41,727 nt of DNA. Source: VRUE01 sp033856275. GTDB lineage: Bacteria; Actinomycetota; Thermoleophilia; Solirubrobacterales; 70-9. Positions within the stretch are counted from its first letter, which is position 1. Each line of letters opens with the position of its first letter. The DNA is taken from NCBI GenBank assembly GCA_033856275.1, contig JAWVFJ010000015.1, positions 1 to 41,727 of the forward strand. The letters run 5' to 3'. The position numbers and the translations under genes are program-made. The notes under the pieces were generated by a model, which had not been told where the DNA came from, did not search any database, and was given only the letters and a program-made list of their open reading frames with translations. Shown in pieces: positions 21,078 through 30,400 of the stretch.

Positions 21078-22382
21078 ATGGCGGAGCGTGGACAGGCGGG
21101 CGCGGTGGCCGACCCGATCGAGGGCTCACTGGTCTACCCGGCGGGAAGCCGTGTCAACGAGCAGGGGCGGCTCGAGATTGCCGGCTGCGACTTGGTTGAG
21201 TTGGCGGAAGAGTTCGGCACTCCCGCCTACATCTATGCCGAGGAGGACATGGGCGCCCGGGCGCGTGCTTACAAAGCGGCTTTTGAGCGGCGCGATGCCG
21301 ACTTCGAGGTCCTCTTCGCCAGCAAGTCGCTGCCCTGCACGGCGGCCTACCGGCTCTTCGCTGAGGAGGGCCTTTCGGTCGATGTCGCCTCGGGCGGCGA
21401 GCTGCACATGGCCCTGCGCGCCGGCTTCGATCCGGCCCGTATCCACATGCACGGCAACAACAAGAGCGACGAGGAGATCCTCTTTGCGGCGCGCTCCGGC
21501 GTCGGCCATCTGATCCTCGACTCCTTCGATGAGATCGACCGCTGCGAGCGGCTCTTGGAGGAACCGCAGGACGTGCTGGTGCGGGTCACCCCGGGGATCA
21601 AGCCTTCTACCCACGACTACGTGCAGACCGGCCAGCTCGACTCCAAGTTCGGCTTCGGTCTCGAGGACGGATCGGCGGCAAGGGCGATCGAGCGGGTGCT
21701 CGCCTCCGACCTGCTCAACCTGACCGGGTTGCACGCCCACATCGGCTCGCAGATCTTCGAGCTCGAGCCCTACGCGCTGGCGATCCGGGCGATCGGCGAG
21801 CTGGCTGGCGAGTGGTGCCGGATCGTCAACGTCGGCGGCGGCCTTGGCATCGCCTATACGGCCGAAGACGAGCCCCCTTCGATCGACGCCTACATCGACG
21901 TCAAGGTGCGCGGTGTCAGCGAGGTCTTCGGCGAGGGCGTGCGGGTCCTGATCGAGCCGGGACGCTCGCTTGTCGGCAACGCCGGTGTTACCGCCTACCG
22001 GGTCGGAACCGTCAAGGAGATCCCCGGTGTGCGCACTTACGTTGCAGTTGACGGTGGGATGTCGGACAACCTGCGACCGATGCTCTACGGCTCCCGCTAC
22101 GAAGCTTTGATCGCCGACCGTGCAGCCGAGCCGGCGCAGAGCCTGGCGACGATCGCTGGCATGCACTGCGAGTCGGGCGACATCATCGTCCGCGACACGA
22201 TGCTGGCCTCACCCACGGTCGGCGACGTTCTCGTCACCCCGGCGACCGGCGCCTACGGCTACGCGATGGCGAGCAACTACAACGGGGTCACCCGGCCGCC
22301 GGTGATCTTCTGCCGCGACGGAGACGCCCGCGTCGTCGTGCGGCGCGAGACCTACGAGGATCTGACCGCTCGCGATGTCTGA
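21078..22382 (+). CDS. lysA: Diaminopimelate decarboxylase
   Basis: The 434-aa PLP enzyme decarboxylates meso-diaminopimelate to lysine. The PLP lysine is Lys83 in FASKSLP. HAHIGSQIFELEPY, NVGGGLGIAY, VDGGMSDNLRPMLYG, the substrate motif CESGD and GAYGYAMASNYN complete the family set. A CACAAT hexamer lies 8 nt before the ATG. It is the first gene of an aspartate-family operon: the end overlaps hom by 8 nt, and thrC and thrB follow. Lysine and threonine branches are thus made together, downstream of the shared aspartate semialdehyde. Confidence 0.95.
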   Translation: MAERGQAGAVADPIEGSLVYPAGSRVNEQGRLEIAGCDLVELAEEFGTPAYIYAEEDMGARARAYKAAFERRDADFEVLFASKSLPCTAAYRLFAEEGLSVDVASGGELHMALRAGFDPARIHMHGNNKSDEEILFAARSGVGHLILDSFDEIDRCERLLEEPQDVLVRVTPGIKPSTHDYVQTGQLDSKFGFGLEDGSAARAIERVLASDLLNLTGLHAHIGSQIFELEPYALAIRAIGELAGEWCRIVNVGGGLGIAYTAEDEPPSIDAYIDVKVRGVSEVFGEGVRVLIEPGRSLVGNAGVTAYRVGTVKEIPGVRTYVAVDGGMSDNLRPMLYGSRYEALIADRAAEPAQSLATIAGMHCESGDIIVRDTMLASPTVGDVLVTPATGAYGYAMASNYNGVTRPPVIFCRDGDARVVVRRETYEDLTARDV

Positions 22383-23598
22383 CCCCATTCGCATCGGGCT
22401 GCTGGGACGCGGCACGGTCGGTGGCGCCTTCGCCGAGTTGGTCGCTGCGCGAGCCGAGGCGGTGGAGGCGGCCACCGGCCGCCGTCCCGAGATTTCGGGC
22501 GTGCTCACTCGCGAGGAGGGCGATTTCGGCGAGATCGTCGCTCGCTCCGACCTGATCGTCGAGCTGATGGGCGGCACGGATCCGGCTCGCGACTACGTCC
22601 TCGACGCGCTACGCGCCAACCGCCCGGTCGTGACCGCCAACAAGCAGCTGCTCGCCCAGCACGGCGAGGAGCTCTTCGAAGTCGCTCGGCAGGCCGGCGT
22701 CCAGCTTCGCTTCGAGGCCGCGGTGGCGGGGGTGATCCCGATCGTGCGGGTGATCCAGGAGAGTTTCGGGGTGACCGAGATCGCCAAGGTCTTCGGCATC
22801 GTCAACGGCACCACCAACTTCATCCTCAGCGAGATGGCGGCCAGCGGTGCCCCCTACGGCGACGTGCTCGCGCGGGCGCAAGAGCTCGGCTACGCGGAGG
22901 CTGACCCGACCGCCGACGTCAGCGGCGCTGACGCCGCAGCCAAGATGGCGATCCTCGCCAGGCTCGCCTTCCATACCCCGGTGACCCTGGACGAGGTCTC
23001 CTTCGAAGGGATCGAGCAGGTGCAGCTCGATGACCTCGCCTACGCCAAGGAGCTCGGCCTCTCGTTGAAGCTGCTCGGCGTCGCCGAGCGCCGCGAAGGG
23101 GGCATCAGCGTGCGCGTCTTCCCCTGCTTTCTCTACGGGGGCCATCCTCTGGCCCCGGTCGAGGGCCCGTTCAACGCGGTGATGGTCGAGGCGCCGGAGA
23201 TCACTGAGGTGACGATGTCAGGGCCTGGGGCCGGGGGAGTGCAGACCGCCTCCGCGGTGCTGGGCGATGTCGTCTCGATCCTCAGCGGCGACGCCCCGGT
23301 TCACCAAACCCGCGAGCGCCTGCCGATCGTCGCCGACGTCACCTCCTCCTTCTATCTCCACCTCGCGGTCTCCGACCGGCCCGGTGTGCTGGCCAAGGTT
23401 GCCCAGGTGCTCGGCGACAAAGACGTCTCGGTGAAGAGCGTCGTCCAGCGTGGGGCCGGCGATGACACGCGCTTGGTGATGGTGATCCACGAGTGCTTAG
23501 AGTCGCGCTTCTCAGAGGCACTCGAGGCGATCGATCGGCTCGACGTGCTGCGCTCGCCCCCGCGAGCGATCCGGGTGATCGAAGAGGAGTTCGTTTGA
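22375..23598 (+). CDS. hom: Homoserine dehydrogenase
   Basis: The 407-aa enzyme reduces aspartate semialdehyde to homoserine. The N-terminal nucleotide site is LLGRGTVGGAF, followed by VVTANKQLLAQHG and the catalytic-domain segments GIVNGTTNFILSEM and GYAEADPTADVSGADAAAK. A C-terminal ACT domain begins at SFYLHLAVSDRPGVLAKVAQ, so feedback inhibition by threonine is expected. The start overlaps lysA by 8 nt, and the stop overlaps the TTG start of thrC as TTGA. Confidence 0.95.
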   Translation: MSDPIRIGLLGRGTVGGAFAELVAARAEAVEAATGRRPEISGVLTREEGDFGEIVARSDLIVELMGGTDPARDYVLDALRANRPVVTANKQLLAQHGEELFEVARQAGVQLRFEAAVAGVIPIVRVIQESFGVTEIAKVFGIVNGTTNFILSEMAASGAPYGDVLARAQELGYAEADPTADVSGADAAAKMAILARLAFHTPVTLDEVSFEGIEQVQLDDLAYAKELGLSLKLLGVAERREGGISVRVFPCFLYGGHPLAPVEGPFNAVMVEAPEITEVTMSGPGAGGVQTASAVLGDVVSILSGDAPVHQTRERLPIVADVTSSFYLHLAVSDRPGVLAKVAQVLGDKDVSVKSVVQRGAGDDTRLVMVIHECLESRFSEALEAIDRLDVLRSPPRAIRVIEEEFV

Positions 23599-24632
23599 GC
23601 CCGGCCCCCTTGGTCGAGCGCTACCGGGAGCGCCTCTCGCTGGAGCCCGGCGATCCGATCGTCACCCTGAACGAGGGCTCGACACCGCTGGTCGAGGCGC
23701 CGCGCCTTTCCGAGCGGCTCGGCGTCCGCGCCTACCTCAAGTTCGAGGGCGCCAACCCGACCGGCAGCTTCAAGGACCGTGGTATGACTGTCGCCGTCTC
23801 GCGAGCGAAGGGACGGGGCGCCGAGGCGGTGATCTGCGCCTCGACCGGCAACACAGCGGCGAGCGCGGCTGCCTATGCGGCGCGGGCCGGCATGCGCGGA
23901 GCGGTGATCGTGCCGGAGGGCAAGATCGCGATCGGCAAGCTGGCGCAGGCGCTGATGCACGGCGCCCGCGTGGTCGCCCTGCAGGGCAACTTCGACGACG
24001 CGCTGCGGATCGTCCGCGACCTTGCCGACAAGCACCCGATCGAGCTGGTCAACTCGGTCAACCCACACCGCATCGAAGGCCAGAAGACCGCCGCCTTCGA
24101 GGTGATCGAGGAGCTCGGGGAGGCGCCGGGGGCGCTGGCGATCCCGGTCGGCAACGCCGGCAACGTCACCGCCTACTGGCGCGGCTTCCAGGAGGCTGGA
24201 GCTGCCCCGATCCTTTATGGCTTCCAGGCGGAGGGCGCCGCGCCGCTGGTGCGCGGCGAGCCCGTCGCCAACCCCGAGACCGTCGCCTCGGCGATCCGGA
24301 TCGGCAACCCCGCCCGCTGGGAGGAGGCAATGGCCGCCTTCACCGCCTCCCGCGGCCGCGTCGCCGCCGTCTCCGACGCGCAGATCCTCGACACCTACCG
24401 CTGGCTTGCGGCCGGCGAGGGCGTTTTCTGCGAGCCCGCCTCGGCGGCCTCGGTCGCCGGCCTGCTCGCACACGGGCTGCCAATGGTCGACGACGCCCCG
24501 CCGCCCGAGTCGGTCGTCTGCGTCCTCACTGGCCACGGCCTCAAGGACCCCGATACGGCGCTTTCCAAGGCGCCTGCGGTGATCAACTGCGAGAACGACC
24601 TCAGCGCCGTCGAGCGCGCGGTATTCGAGTGA
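23595..24632 (+). CDS. thrC: Threonine synthase
   Basis: The 345-aa PLP enzyme converts O-phosphohomoserine to threonine. The PLP lysine is Lys60 in NPTGSFKDRGMTVA. CASTGNTAASAAAYAARAG is the phosphate-contacting loop, and PVGNAGNVTAYWRGF and CEPASAASVAGLL are typical of the shorter type of threonine synthase. The TTG at 23595 is chosen because the TTGA overlap with hom is the arrangement also used in this operon at the thrC/thrB junction (GTGA), and the protein begins at the normal family position. An earlier in-frame start would lie well inside hom. Confidence 0.95.
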   Translation: MSPAPLVERYRERLSLEPGDPIVTLNEGSTPLVEAPRLSERLGVRAYLKFEGANPTGSFKDRGMTVAVSRAKGRGAEAVICASTGNTAASAAAYAARAGMRGAVIVPEGKIAIGKLAQALMHGARVVALQGNFDDALRIVRDLADKHPIELVNSVNPHRIEGQKTAAFEVIEELGEAPGALAIPVGNAGNVTAYWRGFQEAGAAPILYGFQAEGAAPLVRGEPVANPETVASAIRIGNPARWEEAMAAFTASRGRVAAVSDAQILDTYRWLAAGEGVFCEPASAASVAGLLAHGLPMVDDAPPPESVVCVLTGHGLKDPDTALSKAPAVINCENDLSAVERAVFE

Positions 24633-25510
24633 CGACCCGCCGTCGGCTCGTCCGCGTTCCGGCCTCCTCCGCCAATCTCGGCCCGGGCTACGACGTGCTC
24701 GCCGCGGCGGTCTCGCTCTTCCTCGAGCTGGAGGTCGAGGAGACGGGCGAGTTCTCGCTTGACCCGGGCGATCTCGATGTCTCGACCGGGCGCGACAACC
24801 TGATCGTGCGGGCCTTTGAGAGCCTGCACTCGGCCGACGGCATCTCCTTCCGCCTGCGCGGCGATATCCCGCTGGCGCGCGGTCTCGGCTCCAGCGCCGC
24901 GGCGATCGTCGCCGGCCTCTTCGCCGCCGACCACCTCTTCGAGCTGGCGCTCTCCAAGGAGGAGATGCTGGCGCGCGCGAGCGAGATCGAGGGACACCCC
25001 GACAACGTCGCGGCCGCGATCTACGGCGGTTTCGTGATCTGCGGAGCGGGGGAGGGCAAGGCGCCAACCGCCGCTCGGTTCGACCCGCCGAGCGGCCTCG
25101 AGGGGATTGCCGTGATCCCGGCAGAGGAGGTTTCGACCGAGCGCGCCCGCGCGGCGATTCCGGCTGAGGTCCCATTGGCCGATGCCGTTGCCAACGTCTC
25201 TGCCGCTTCACGCCTCGTCCTCGGGCTGCAGCGTGCCGACCTCGACCTCGTCGCCTCGGGTCTCGCCGATCGCATTCACCAGCCTCGCCGCCGCGATCTC
25301 TATCCCCGCTCGATGGAGCTGGTCGACAGCGCCAAAGGGCTGGGCGCTCTAGGCGCCACGATCTCGGGCGCCGGCCCCACGGTCCTCGTCTGGACCACTT
25401 GGCAGGACGCCGGCAAGGTCGCTGAGGCTTTCGAGCAACGCTGTGCTGGCTGGGCGGAGGTCCGGCGCCTCCCCTTCAGCCCCCACGGCGCCGACGTTCC
25501 GGAGCTCTAG
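24629..25510 (+). CDS. thrB: Homoserine kinase
   Basis: The 293-aa GHMP kinase phosphorylates homoserine for threonine synthase. Family motifs are VPASSANLGPGYDVL at the start, the ATP-binding loop LARGLGSSAAAIVAGLFA, and the C-terminal GALGATISGAGPTVLVW. GTG 24629 overlaps the stop of thrC (GTGA). Gene order hom-thrC-thrB is the common actinobacterial order. The gene ends the operon and is followed by a small palindrome and a 347-nt gap. Confidence 0.95.
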   Translation: MTTRRRLVRVPASSANLGPGYDVLAAAVSLFLELEVEETGEFSLDPGDLDVSTGRDNLIVRAFESLHSADGISFRLRGDIPLARGLGSSAAAIVAGLFAADHLFELALSKEEMLARASEIEGHPDNVAAAIYGGFVICGAGEGKAPTAARFDPPSGLEGIAVIPAEEVSTERARAAIPAEVPLADAVANVSAASRLVLGLQRADLDLVASGLADRIHQPRRRDLYPRSMELVDSAKGLGALGATISGAGPTVLVWTTWQDAGKVAEAFEQRCAGWAEVRRLPFSPHGADVPEL

Positions 25511-25857
25511 CGTCTCAGCGCACAAAATGGCGCATTTTCCTCTGTCGACCTACCGGAATGGTGAAGATCGGCGGGAGTGATCCCTATAGCCTGCGGCCAG
25601 ATCCACCGGGCGTACAGGGTAATTGAGCGAGGGGGAGAGGTAATTGATGAGCGGATGCGCGCGGGGGAATTCCGGTCTGAGGGCAACGCTCGGACGCTGG
25701 ATGTGGCAGCAGGGAACCCTGCCGGGGTCGCTCTAGCAGGACACCTCTGCCGGCCGGCAGCATGCCTGTCGGCAGAGGGTGAACCCCGCGAAACTCGCTG
25801 CGGTCAAAAGGCGCCTCTTTATACCCCGGGGCGTACTCCTGGGCTAGGATCGCCTGC
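25511..25857. other. 347-nt gap with hairpins and no convincing gene
   Basis: AAAATG-GCG-CATTTT at 25524-25538 may end the lysA-thrB operon. GGTAATTGA occurs twice near 25618 and 25640. A strong hairpin joins CCTCTGCCG (25744-25752) to CGGCAGAGG (25770-25778). A GTG-started frame of 94 codons (25577-25861) has no family resemblance and runs into the next gene. The gap could hold a small RNA or leader. I checked by eye for RNase P RNA, tmRNA, SRP RNA and a B12 box and found none. Confidence 0.4.
25845..25850 (+). promoter_or_regulatory. -10 element TAGGAT before the beta-propeller gene
   Basis: TAGGAT ends 7 nt before the GTG at 25858, the ideal spacing for transcription beginning at the start codon. 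Confidence 0.5.
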
Positions 25858-26907
25858 GTGACCCCACGGTCCATCGCCGGGCTCGCGACGGTAATCGTGC
25901 TTCTCATCGCCCCGGCGAGTTCGGAGGCGACGCTGGCCTTCACCCGTAACCCGCTCAGCCCGACTGTTTTCGCAGCCAACGACAACGGCTCAGCGGCGCG
26001 GAAGCTTGGCTCGGGATCGAACCCGCGGGTTTCTCCCGACGGGCAAATGGTGGTCTTCTATCGCTTCGGCAAAGGTAAGCAGCCCTCGGAACTGATGGTG
26101 GCGACTGCGACGGGTGGCACGCCGAAGAAGCTTGCAAGCGGCTGGCGGGATCCCTTTGTCTTCGCCTGGTCATCAGACTCGACCACGATCGCGGTGCTAC
26201 TGGGTCCTGAAGTCGGCAAGCAGCGCCTGACCACGATCGACATCGCGACCGGGGCGCAGCACACAATCGCGCGCGGCTACTTCAGCGGCGTCAGCTTTGC
26301 GCCGCAGGGCAGCGAACAGCTTGTCTATGCGAGGGCAACGAGCGAAAGCTTCCCGCCTCGCAGCGACATCTACGGGATCGACCTCCTTCCCCTCGGGGCC
26401 ATCGGCATCGCCGCCGTGAGCCCGCACCGGCTGACAAGCGACCACCGCTCGTCGAGCCCGCTCTGGGGGCCGGACGGGCAGATCGTCTTCGTCAAGCACC
26501 TCGGCGAAAAGAGCCGGAAGTACGGTCCCAAGAACGAGCTCTTCCTGATGAACCCCAACGGCAGCAAGGTCGAGCGGCTCACCCACACCAAAGTCGATCC
26601 GCTCCTCTCCGGCCTCAGCCCGACCGAGTGGTCGGCAAACGGCAGTCGCCTGCTCACCGAGTTCGGCGGCCAGGACACCACCTACGCGGTGACCGTCAAC
26701 CCAAAGACTGGCGCCGAACGGACCTTGACCAAAGAACGCGAGGTCGGCTTCGTCGGTACCGCACTCTCCAAAGACGGGACCACGGTCCTCGGCAGCCTCG
26801 GTGGCTTCGAACCCGGTCCCGGCCACAGGGTGATCAGCATTCCCTACGCGGGTGGTAAACCAAAGGTGCTTGCCAACAACGCTTCCGAACCAGACTGGAG
26901 CCGTTAA
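25858..26907 (+). CDS. Secreted TolB/WD40-like beta-propeller protein
   Basis: The 349-aa product has a signal peptide (IAGLATVIVLLIAPASSEA) and repeated PD40-type strands: NPRVSPDGQMVVFYRFG, FVFAWSSDSTTIAVLL, GVSFAPQGSEQLVYAR, SPLWGPDGQIVFVKH, EWSANGSRLLTEFGG and ALSKDGTTVLGSLG. These make a six-bladed propeller of the kind found in TolB and in oligopeptidase N-domains. No catalytic domain is attached, so a binding or structural role outside the cell is likely. GTG 25858 is supported by TAGGAT. The cupin gene begins 5 nt after its stop, so the two are probably co-transcribed. Confidence 0.8.
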   Translation: MTPRSIAGLATVIVLLIAPASSEATLAFTRNPLSPTVFAANDNGSAARKLGSGSNPRVSPDGQMVVFYRFGKGKQPSELMVATATGGTPKKLASGWRDPFVFAWSSDSTTIAVLLGPEVGKQRLTTIDIATGAQHTIARGYFSGVSFAPQGSEQLVYARATSESFPPRSDIYGIDLLPLGAIGIAAVSPHRLTSDHRSSSPLWGPDGQIVFVKHLGEKSRKYGPKNELFLMNPNGSKVERLTHTKVDPLLSGLSPTEWSANGSRLLTEFGGQDTTYAVTVNPKTGAERTLTKEREVGFVGTALSKDGTTVLGSLGGFEPGPGHRVISIPYAGGKPKVLANNASEPDWSR

Positions 26908-26912
26908 AGCCT

Positions 26913-27284
26913 ATGGCTGGATACACGATCAAGCACCGCGACGAGTTCGACTCGATGGAAGGGTCCGGGGACTCGACCTGGCGACTCGCGCGCAAGGCGC
27001 TCGGCACCTCGGCCTTCGGCTTCAACATGGTCGAAATCGATCCTGGCGGGGAGATCCCGGAGCACGACGAGGGGCAGAGCGGCCAGGTCGAGCTCTACAT
27101 CGTGCTCGAAGGCGACGCCGTCCTTCGGATCGAAGGCGAGGACCACGAGGCGCCCGCTGGCACCTTCGCCTCGATCGAGCCGCCTGCCACCCGCACGATT
27201 CTCAATCGCTCCGACGCCCCCGTCACCGCCCTGCTGATCGGCGTCCATCCCGAGGGTGGCTACGAGCCGATGAGCTGGGCCTAG
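26913..27284 (+). CDS. Cupin-domain protein
   Basis: The 123-aa protein is a single conserved beta-barrel. Cupin motif 1 is degenerate but present (GGEIPEHDEGQSGQVELYIV LEG region, with His and Glu as possible metal ligands), and motif 2 is PAGTFASIEPPATRTILN, in which the usual histidine is replaced. Metal binding is therefore uncertain. Members of this group act as small sensors or non-catalytic sugar/acid binders. It starts 5 nt after the propeller gene and ends just before a strong intrinsic terminator. Confidence 0.75.
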   Translation: MAGYTIKHRDEFDSMEGSGDSTWRLARKALGTSAFGFNMVEIDPGGEIPEHDEGQSGQVELYIVLEGDAVLRIEGEDHEAPAGTFASIEPPATRTILNRSDAPVTALLIGVHPEGGYEPMSWA

Positions 27285-27286
27285 TC

Positions 27287-27306
27287 CCGCCCAAAGGCGG
27301 ATTTTT
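27287..27306 (+). terminator. Intrinsic terminator with T-run
   Basis: CCGCC at 27287-27291 pairs with GGCGG at 27296-27300 around CAAA. ATTTTT follows at 27301-27306. This is the only textbook rho-independent terminator seen in the window, and it closes the propeller-cupin operon. Confidence 0.75.
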
Positions 27307-27359
27307 GGCGCTATTTGCAGGGAAACGCGGATTCGCTGGTCGGGGCTTGTTGGCCGCCC

Positions 27360-27365
27360 TATAAT
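27360..27365 (+). promoter_or_regulatory. Consensus -10 element TATAAT of the glutamate synthase promoter
   Basis: A perfect TATAAT lies 62 nt before the GTG at 27428. Transcription would start near 27372, next to an in-frame TTG at 27374. A Shine-Dalgarno sequence GGGAGG (27417-27422) precedes the GTG by 5 nt, so a leadered mRNA of about 56 nt is preferred. Confidence 0.6.
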
Positions 27366-27427
27366 TCTCGAACTTGTCAACCCGTCGCGTGCCCGCTCGA
27401 AGAAGGTGCGGAAACCGGGAGGTCAGC

Positions 27428-30400
27428 GTGTCTCATACCCAGTCCCGTGAGCTTCACGGCGAGGGCCCCGTCCGCTACTCGCCAGAGCGTGCCTACCGCC
27501 CGCTTGTCTCGCCGCCCAGCGTCGAAGACAAGGATGCCTGTGCGATCTACGCCTCGGTCCGCAAGGACGCGACGCCGAGCCATGCGCCGATCGAGCTGGC
27601 GATTCCCGCGCTGCAGAAGATGCTCCACCGCGCCGGCAACGTCGACGGCGAGGGGGATGGCTGTGGGCTGCTACTCGACCTGCCGCGCAAGATCTGGGCC
27701 GAGGAGGTCCGCTCCGGCGGCCACGATCCTTCGCTGACCCTCGACGACGCTTTCGCCGTCGCCCACATCTTCGTCGAGCGCTCCCAGGACCTCGAGCGGA
27801 TCCAGCATGACGCCCGCGAGCTGCTCGGCCAGGGCGGCTTCCGCATTCTCGCCGAGCGGATCGGCGTGGTCAACTCGCCCGCCCTCGGCCCGACCGCGCG
27901 CGAGGAGGAGCCGCACTTCTGGCAGCTCGCCGGCCTGGTCGCCGACGCCTCGCGCCGCGACCACGTCCTCTTCGACCTGCTGATCGAGCTCGAGGAGCGC
28001 CTCGGCGTCCACGTCCCCTCCTTCTCGGCGACGACCTGCGTCTACAAGGTGATGGGCGCGCCGAAGGTGCTCGGCGATTACTACCCCGACCTGCGTGACG
28101 AGCGCTTCGAGACGATCGGCTGCTTCGGCCACAACCGCTACTCGACCAACACTTGGCCTTCCTTCAAGCGCGTCCAGCCCTTCTCGATGCTGGGGCACAA
28201 CGGCGAGATCAACACGATCACCCAGCTGCGCCAGGAGGCGAAAATGCTCGGTGTGCCGATCCATCCCGACGGCTCCGATTCCCAGGATCTCAACCGCACG
28301 ATCGACACCCTGGTCAGCCGCGACGGCCTCAGCCTCGCCGAGGCGATGGAGATGATCGTGCCGCCAATCGTCAACGAGATCCGCTCGCTGCCGGACGAGC
28401 TGCACCGCTTCTACATGTACCTGCGCCAGGCAATGGGGCCGTTTGCGCAGGGCCCAGTGGCCTTGATCGCCCGCCACGCCTCCGAATGCGTCTTCTCCTC
28501 CGACGCGCTCGGCCTGCGGCCGCTCTGGCAGGTCGAGACCGGCGATGACTTCGTCTTCAGCTCCGAGCCCGGCGTCGTTCCGGTCAAGGCGATGGTCGCC
28601 GAGCCCAAGCCGCTCGCTCCGGGTGAGAAGGCACTGGTGATCATCGACCGCGAGCGCAAGCGCTCGACCCTGCACGCTCACGACGCGATGCTGCGCATCG
28701 TCCGCGAGAGCTGGCTGCGCCGCAACGGCGCCGATGAGGCCGCCGCCTACGATCGCGCCCTGATGACAGGCGGACCGCTTGAGGGCGAGGAGGTGCCGGG
28801 CTACTCGGACGCCGGGCCCGAGGAGCCGGTCAAGGTCGTCGATCGCGTGCTCGCCGGCTTCGGCTGGCAGCGTGACGACGTCAAACTCGTCCAGCAGATG
28901 GCCTCGAACGGCTCTGAGCCGGTCGGCTCGCTCGGCTATGACGGTCCGCTCGCGGCGCTCTCGCCGGAGCGCCAGAACCTCGCCGACTACTTCAAGGAGA
29001 CGGTTGCGGTCGTCACCAACCCAGCGATCGACCGCGAACGCGAGATGGAGCACTTCTCCACGCGGACCGTCTATGGCCGTCGCCCCTCGCTCGGCGCCGC
29101 CGGTGAGGACACCGGCACCGTCGAGGCCTCCTTCCCGGTAATCCTCGGCGGTCACCACGGCCTGGCGCCGCTCTCCGACAAGACCTACCGGGCGATCGCC
29201 CGCAGGCACCACACCTACCTGCTCGAGGACCTCTGGGAGGAGTTCCGCGGCCGCGCCGACGCGGTCGACATCTCCCTGCTCGAGTCCGAGACGACGCGGG
29301 GCGCGATCGAGCGGATCAAGCAGGAGGCGGTGAAGAAAGTGCGCGACGGGGCCGAGCTGCTCGTGCTCACCGATCGCACCGTCTATGACGCCGACCGCCG
29401 CTACCTCGACCCGCACCTGGCCACTTCCGCCGTCGACCAGGCGCTGAAGGGCTTCAAGGTCGAGCTGGGCGAGGAGAACCTGCGCCGCCGCTGCGGCCTC
29501 GTCCTGCGCTCGGCGGCGATTCGCAACGTCCACGACGCGATGTTGGCGCTCGGCCTCGGCGCCAACGGCGTCTGTCCATACACGATGGTCGAGGTGATCT
29601 GTGTCGAGGATTACGAGTCAGACGTCTCAAACCTCTGCGACGCGCTCACCAAGGGCATCGAGAAAGTGATCTCGACGATCGGGATCCACGAGGTGCGCGG
29701 CTACGCGCGCCAGTTCTCCTCGATCGGCGTCAAGCCCGAGCTGACCGAGATCTTCATGACCGAGGCCTTTGCCGCCTCCGATCGCGCCGGCGTCGGCTTC
29801 GCCGCGCTCGACGAGGACACCAACGAGCGCGCCCGCATTCTCGCCGGCGATGAAGACGCCAAACCGGCGAAGACGTTCCGCTTCTACCCCAAGGTCTACA
29901 AGGCGGCGATCGCGACCGCCAACGGCACTGGCTCCTACGAGGACTACTCGCAGAAAGTCCGCGATTTGGAGCAGCAGAGCCCGATCTCGATGCGCCACAT
30001 CATGGGTCTCAAGGGGGACCGCGATCCAATCGATCCAGCGAATGTCGACGCCGGCATCGGCCACCACGACTACCCGGTGGTGATCTCCTCGATGAGCTTC
30101 GGCTCGCAGTCCGAGCCGGCCTTCCGCGCCTACGCCGAGGCGGCGAAGTCGATCAACGTGCTCTGCGTCAACGGCGAGGGTGGCGAGATCCGCGACATGT
30201 ACGGGCACTACCGCAAGTGGCGTGGCCAGCAGGTTGCCTCGGGCCGCTTCGGCGTCTCGGCGGAGATGCTCAACTCCTCCTACCTTGCCGAGATCAAGAT
30301 CGGCCAGGGCGCCAAGCCTGGCGAGGGCGGCCACCTGCCCGGCAAGAAGGTCTCCGAGAAGGTCGCCGCCGCGCGTAACGCCGCGCCCGGCACCGACCTG

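Noticed and set aside
25511..25857. RNase P RNA, tmRNA, SRP RNA or cobalamin riboswitch
   Set aside because: None of the characteristic conserved blocks of these RNAs could be found on either strand.
25577..25861. Possible 94-codon gene in the gap after thrB
   Set aside because: No family resemblance, unusual composition, and it overlaps the next gene's start; more likely chance in high-GC DNA.
27374..27427. TTG at 27374 as the gltB start
   Set aside because: It sits 8 nt behind TATAAT and could be used as a leaderless start, but GTG 27428 has a Shine-Dalgarno sequence GGGAGG at ideal spacing and the extra 18 residues look random.
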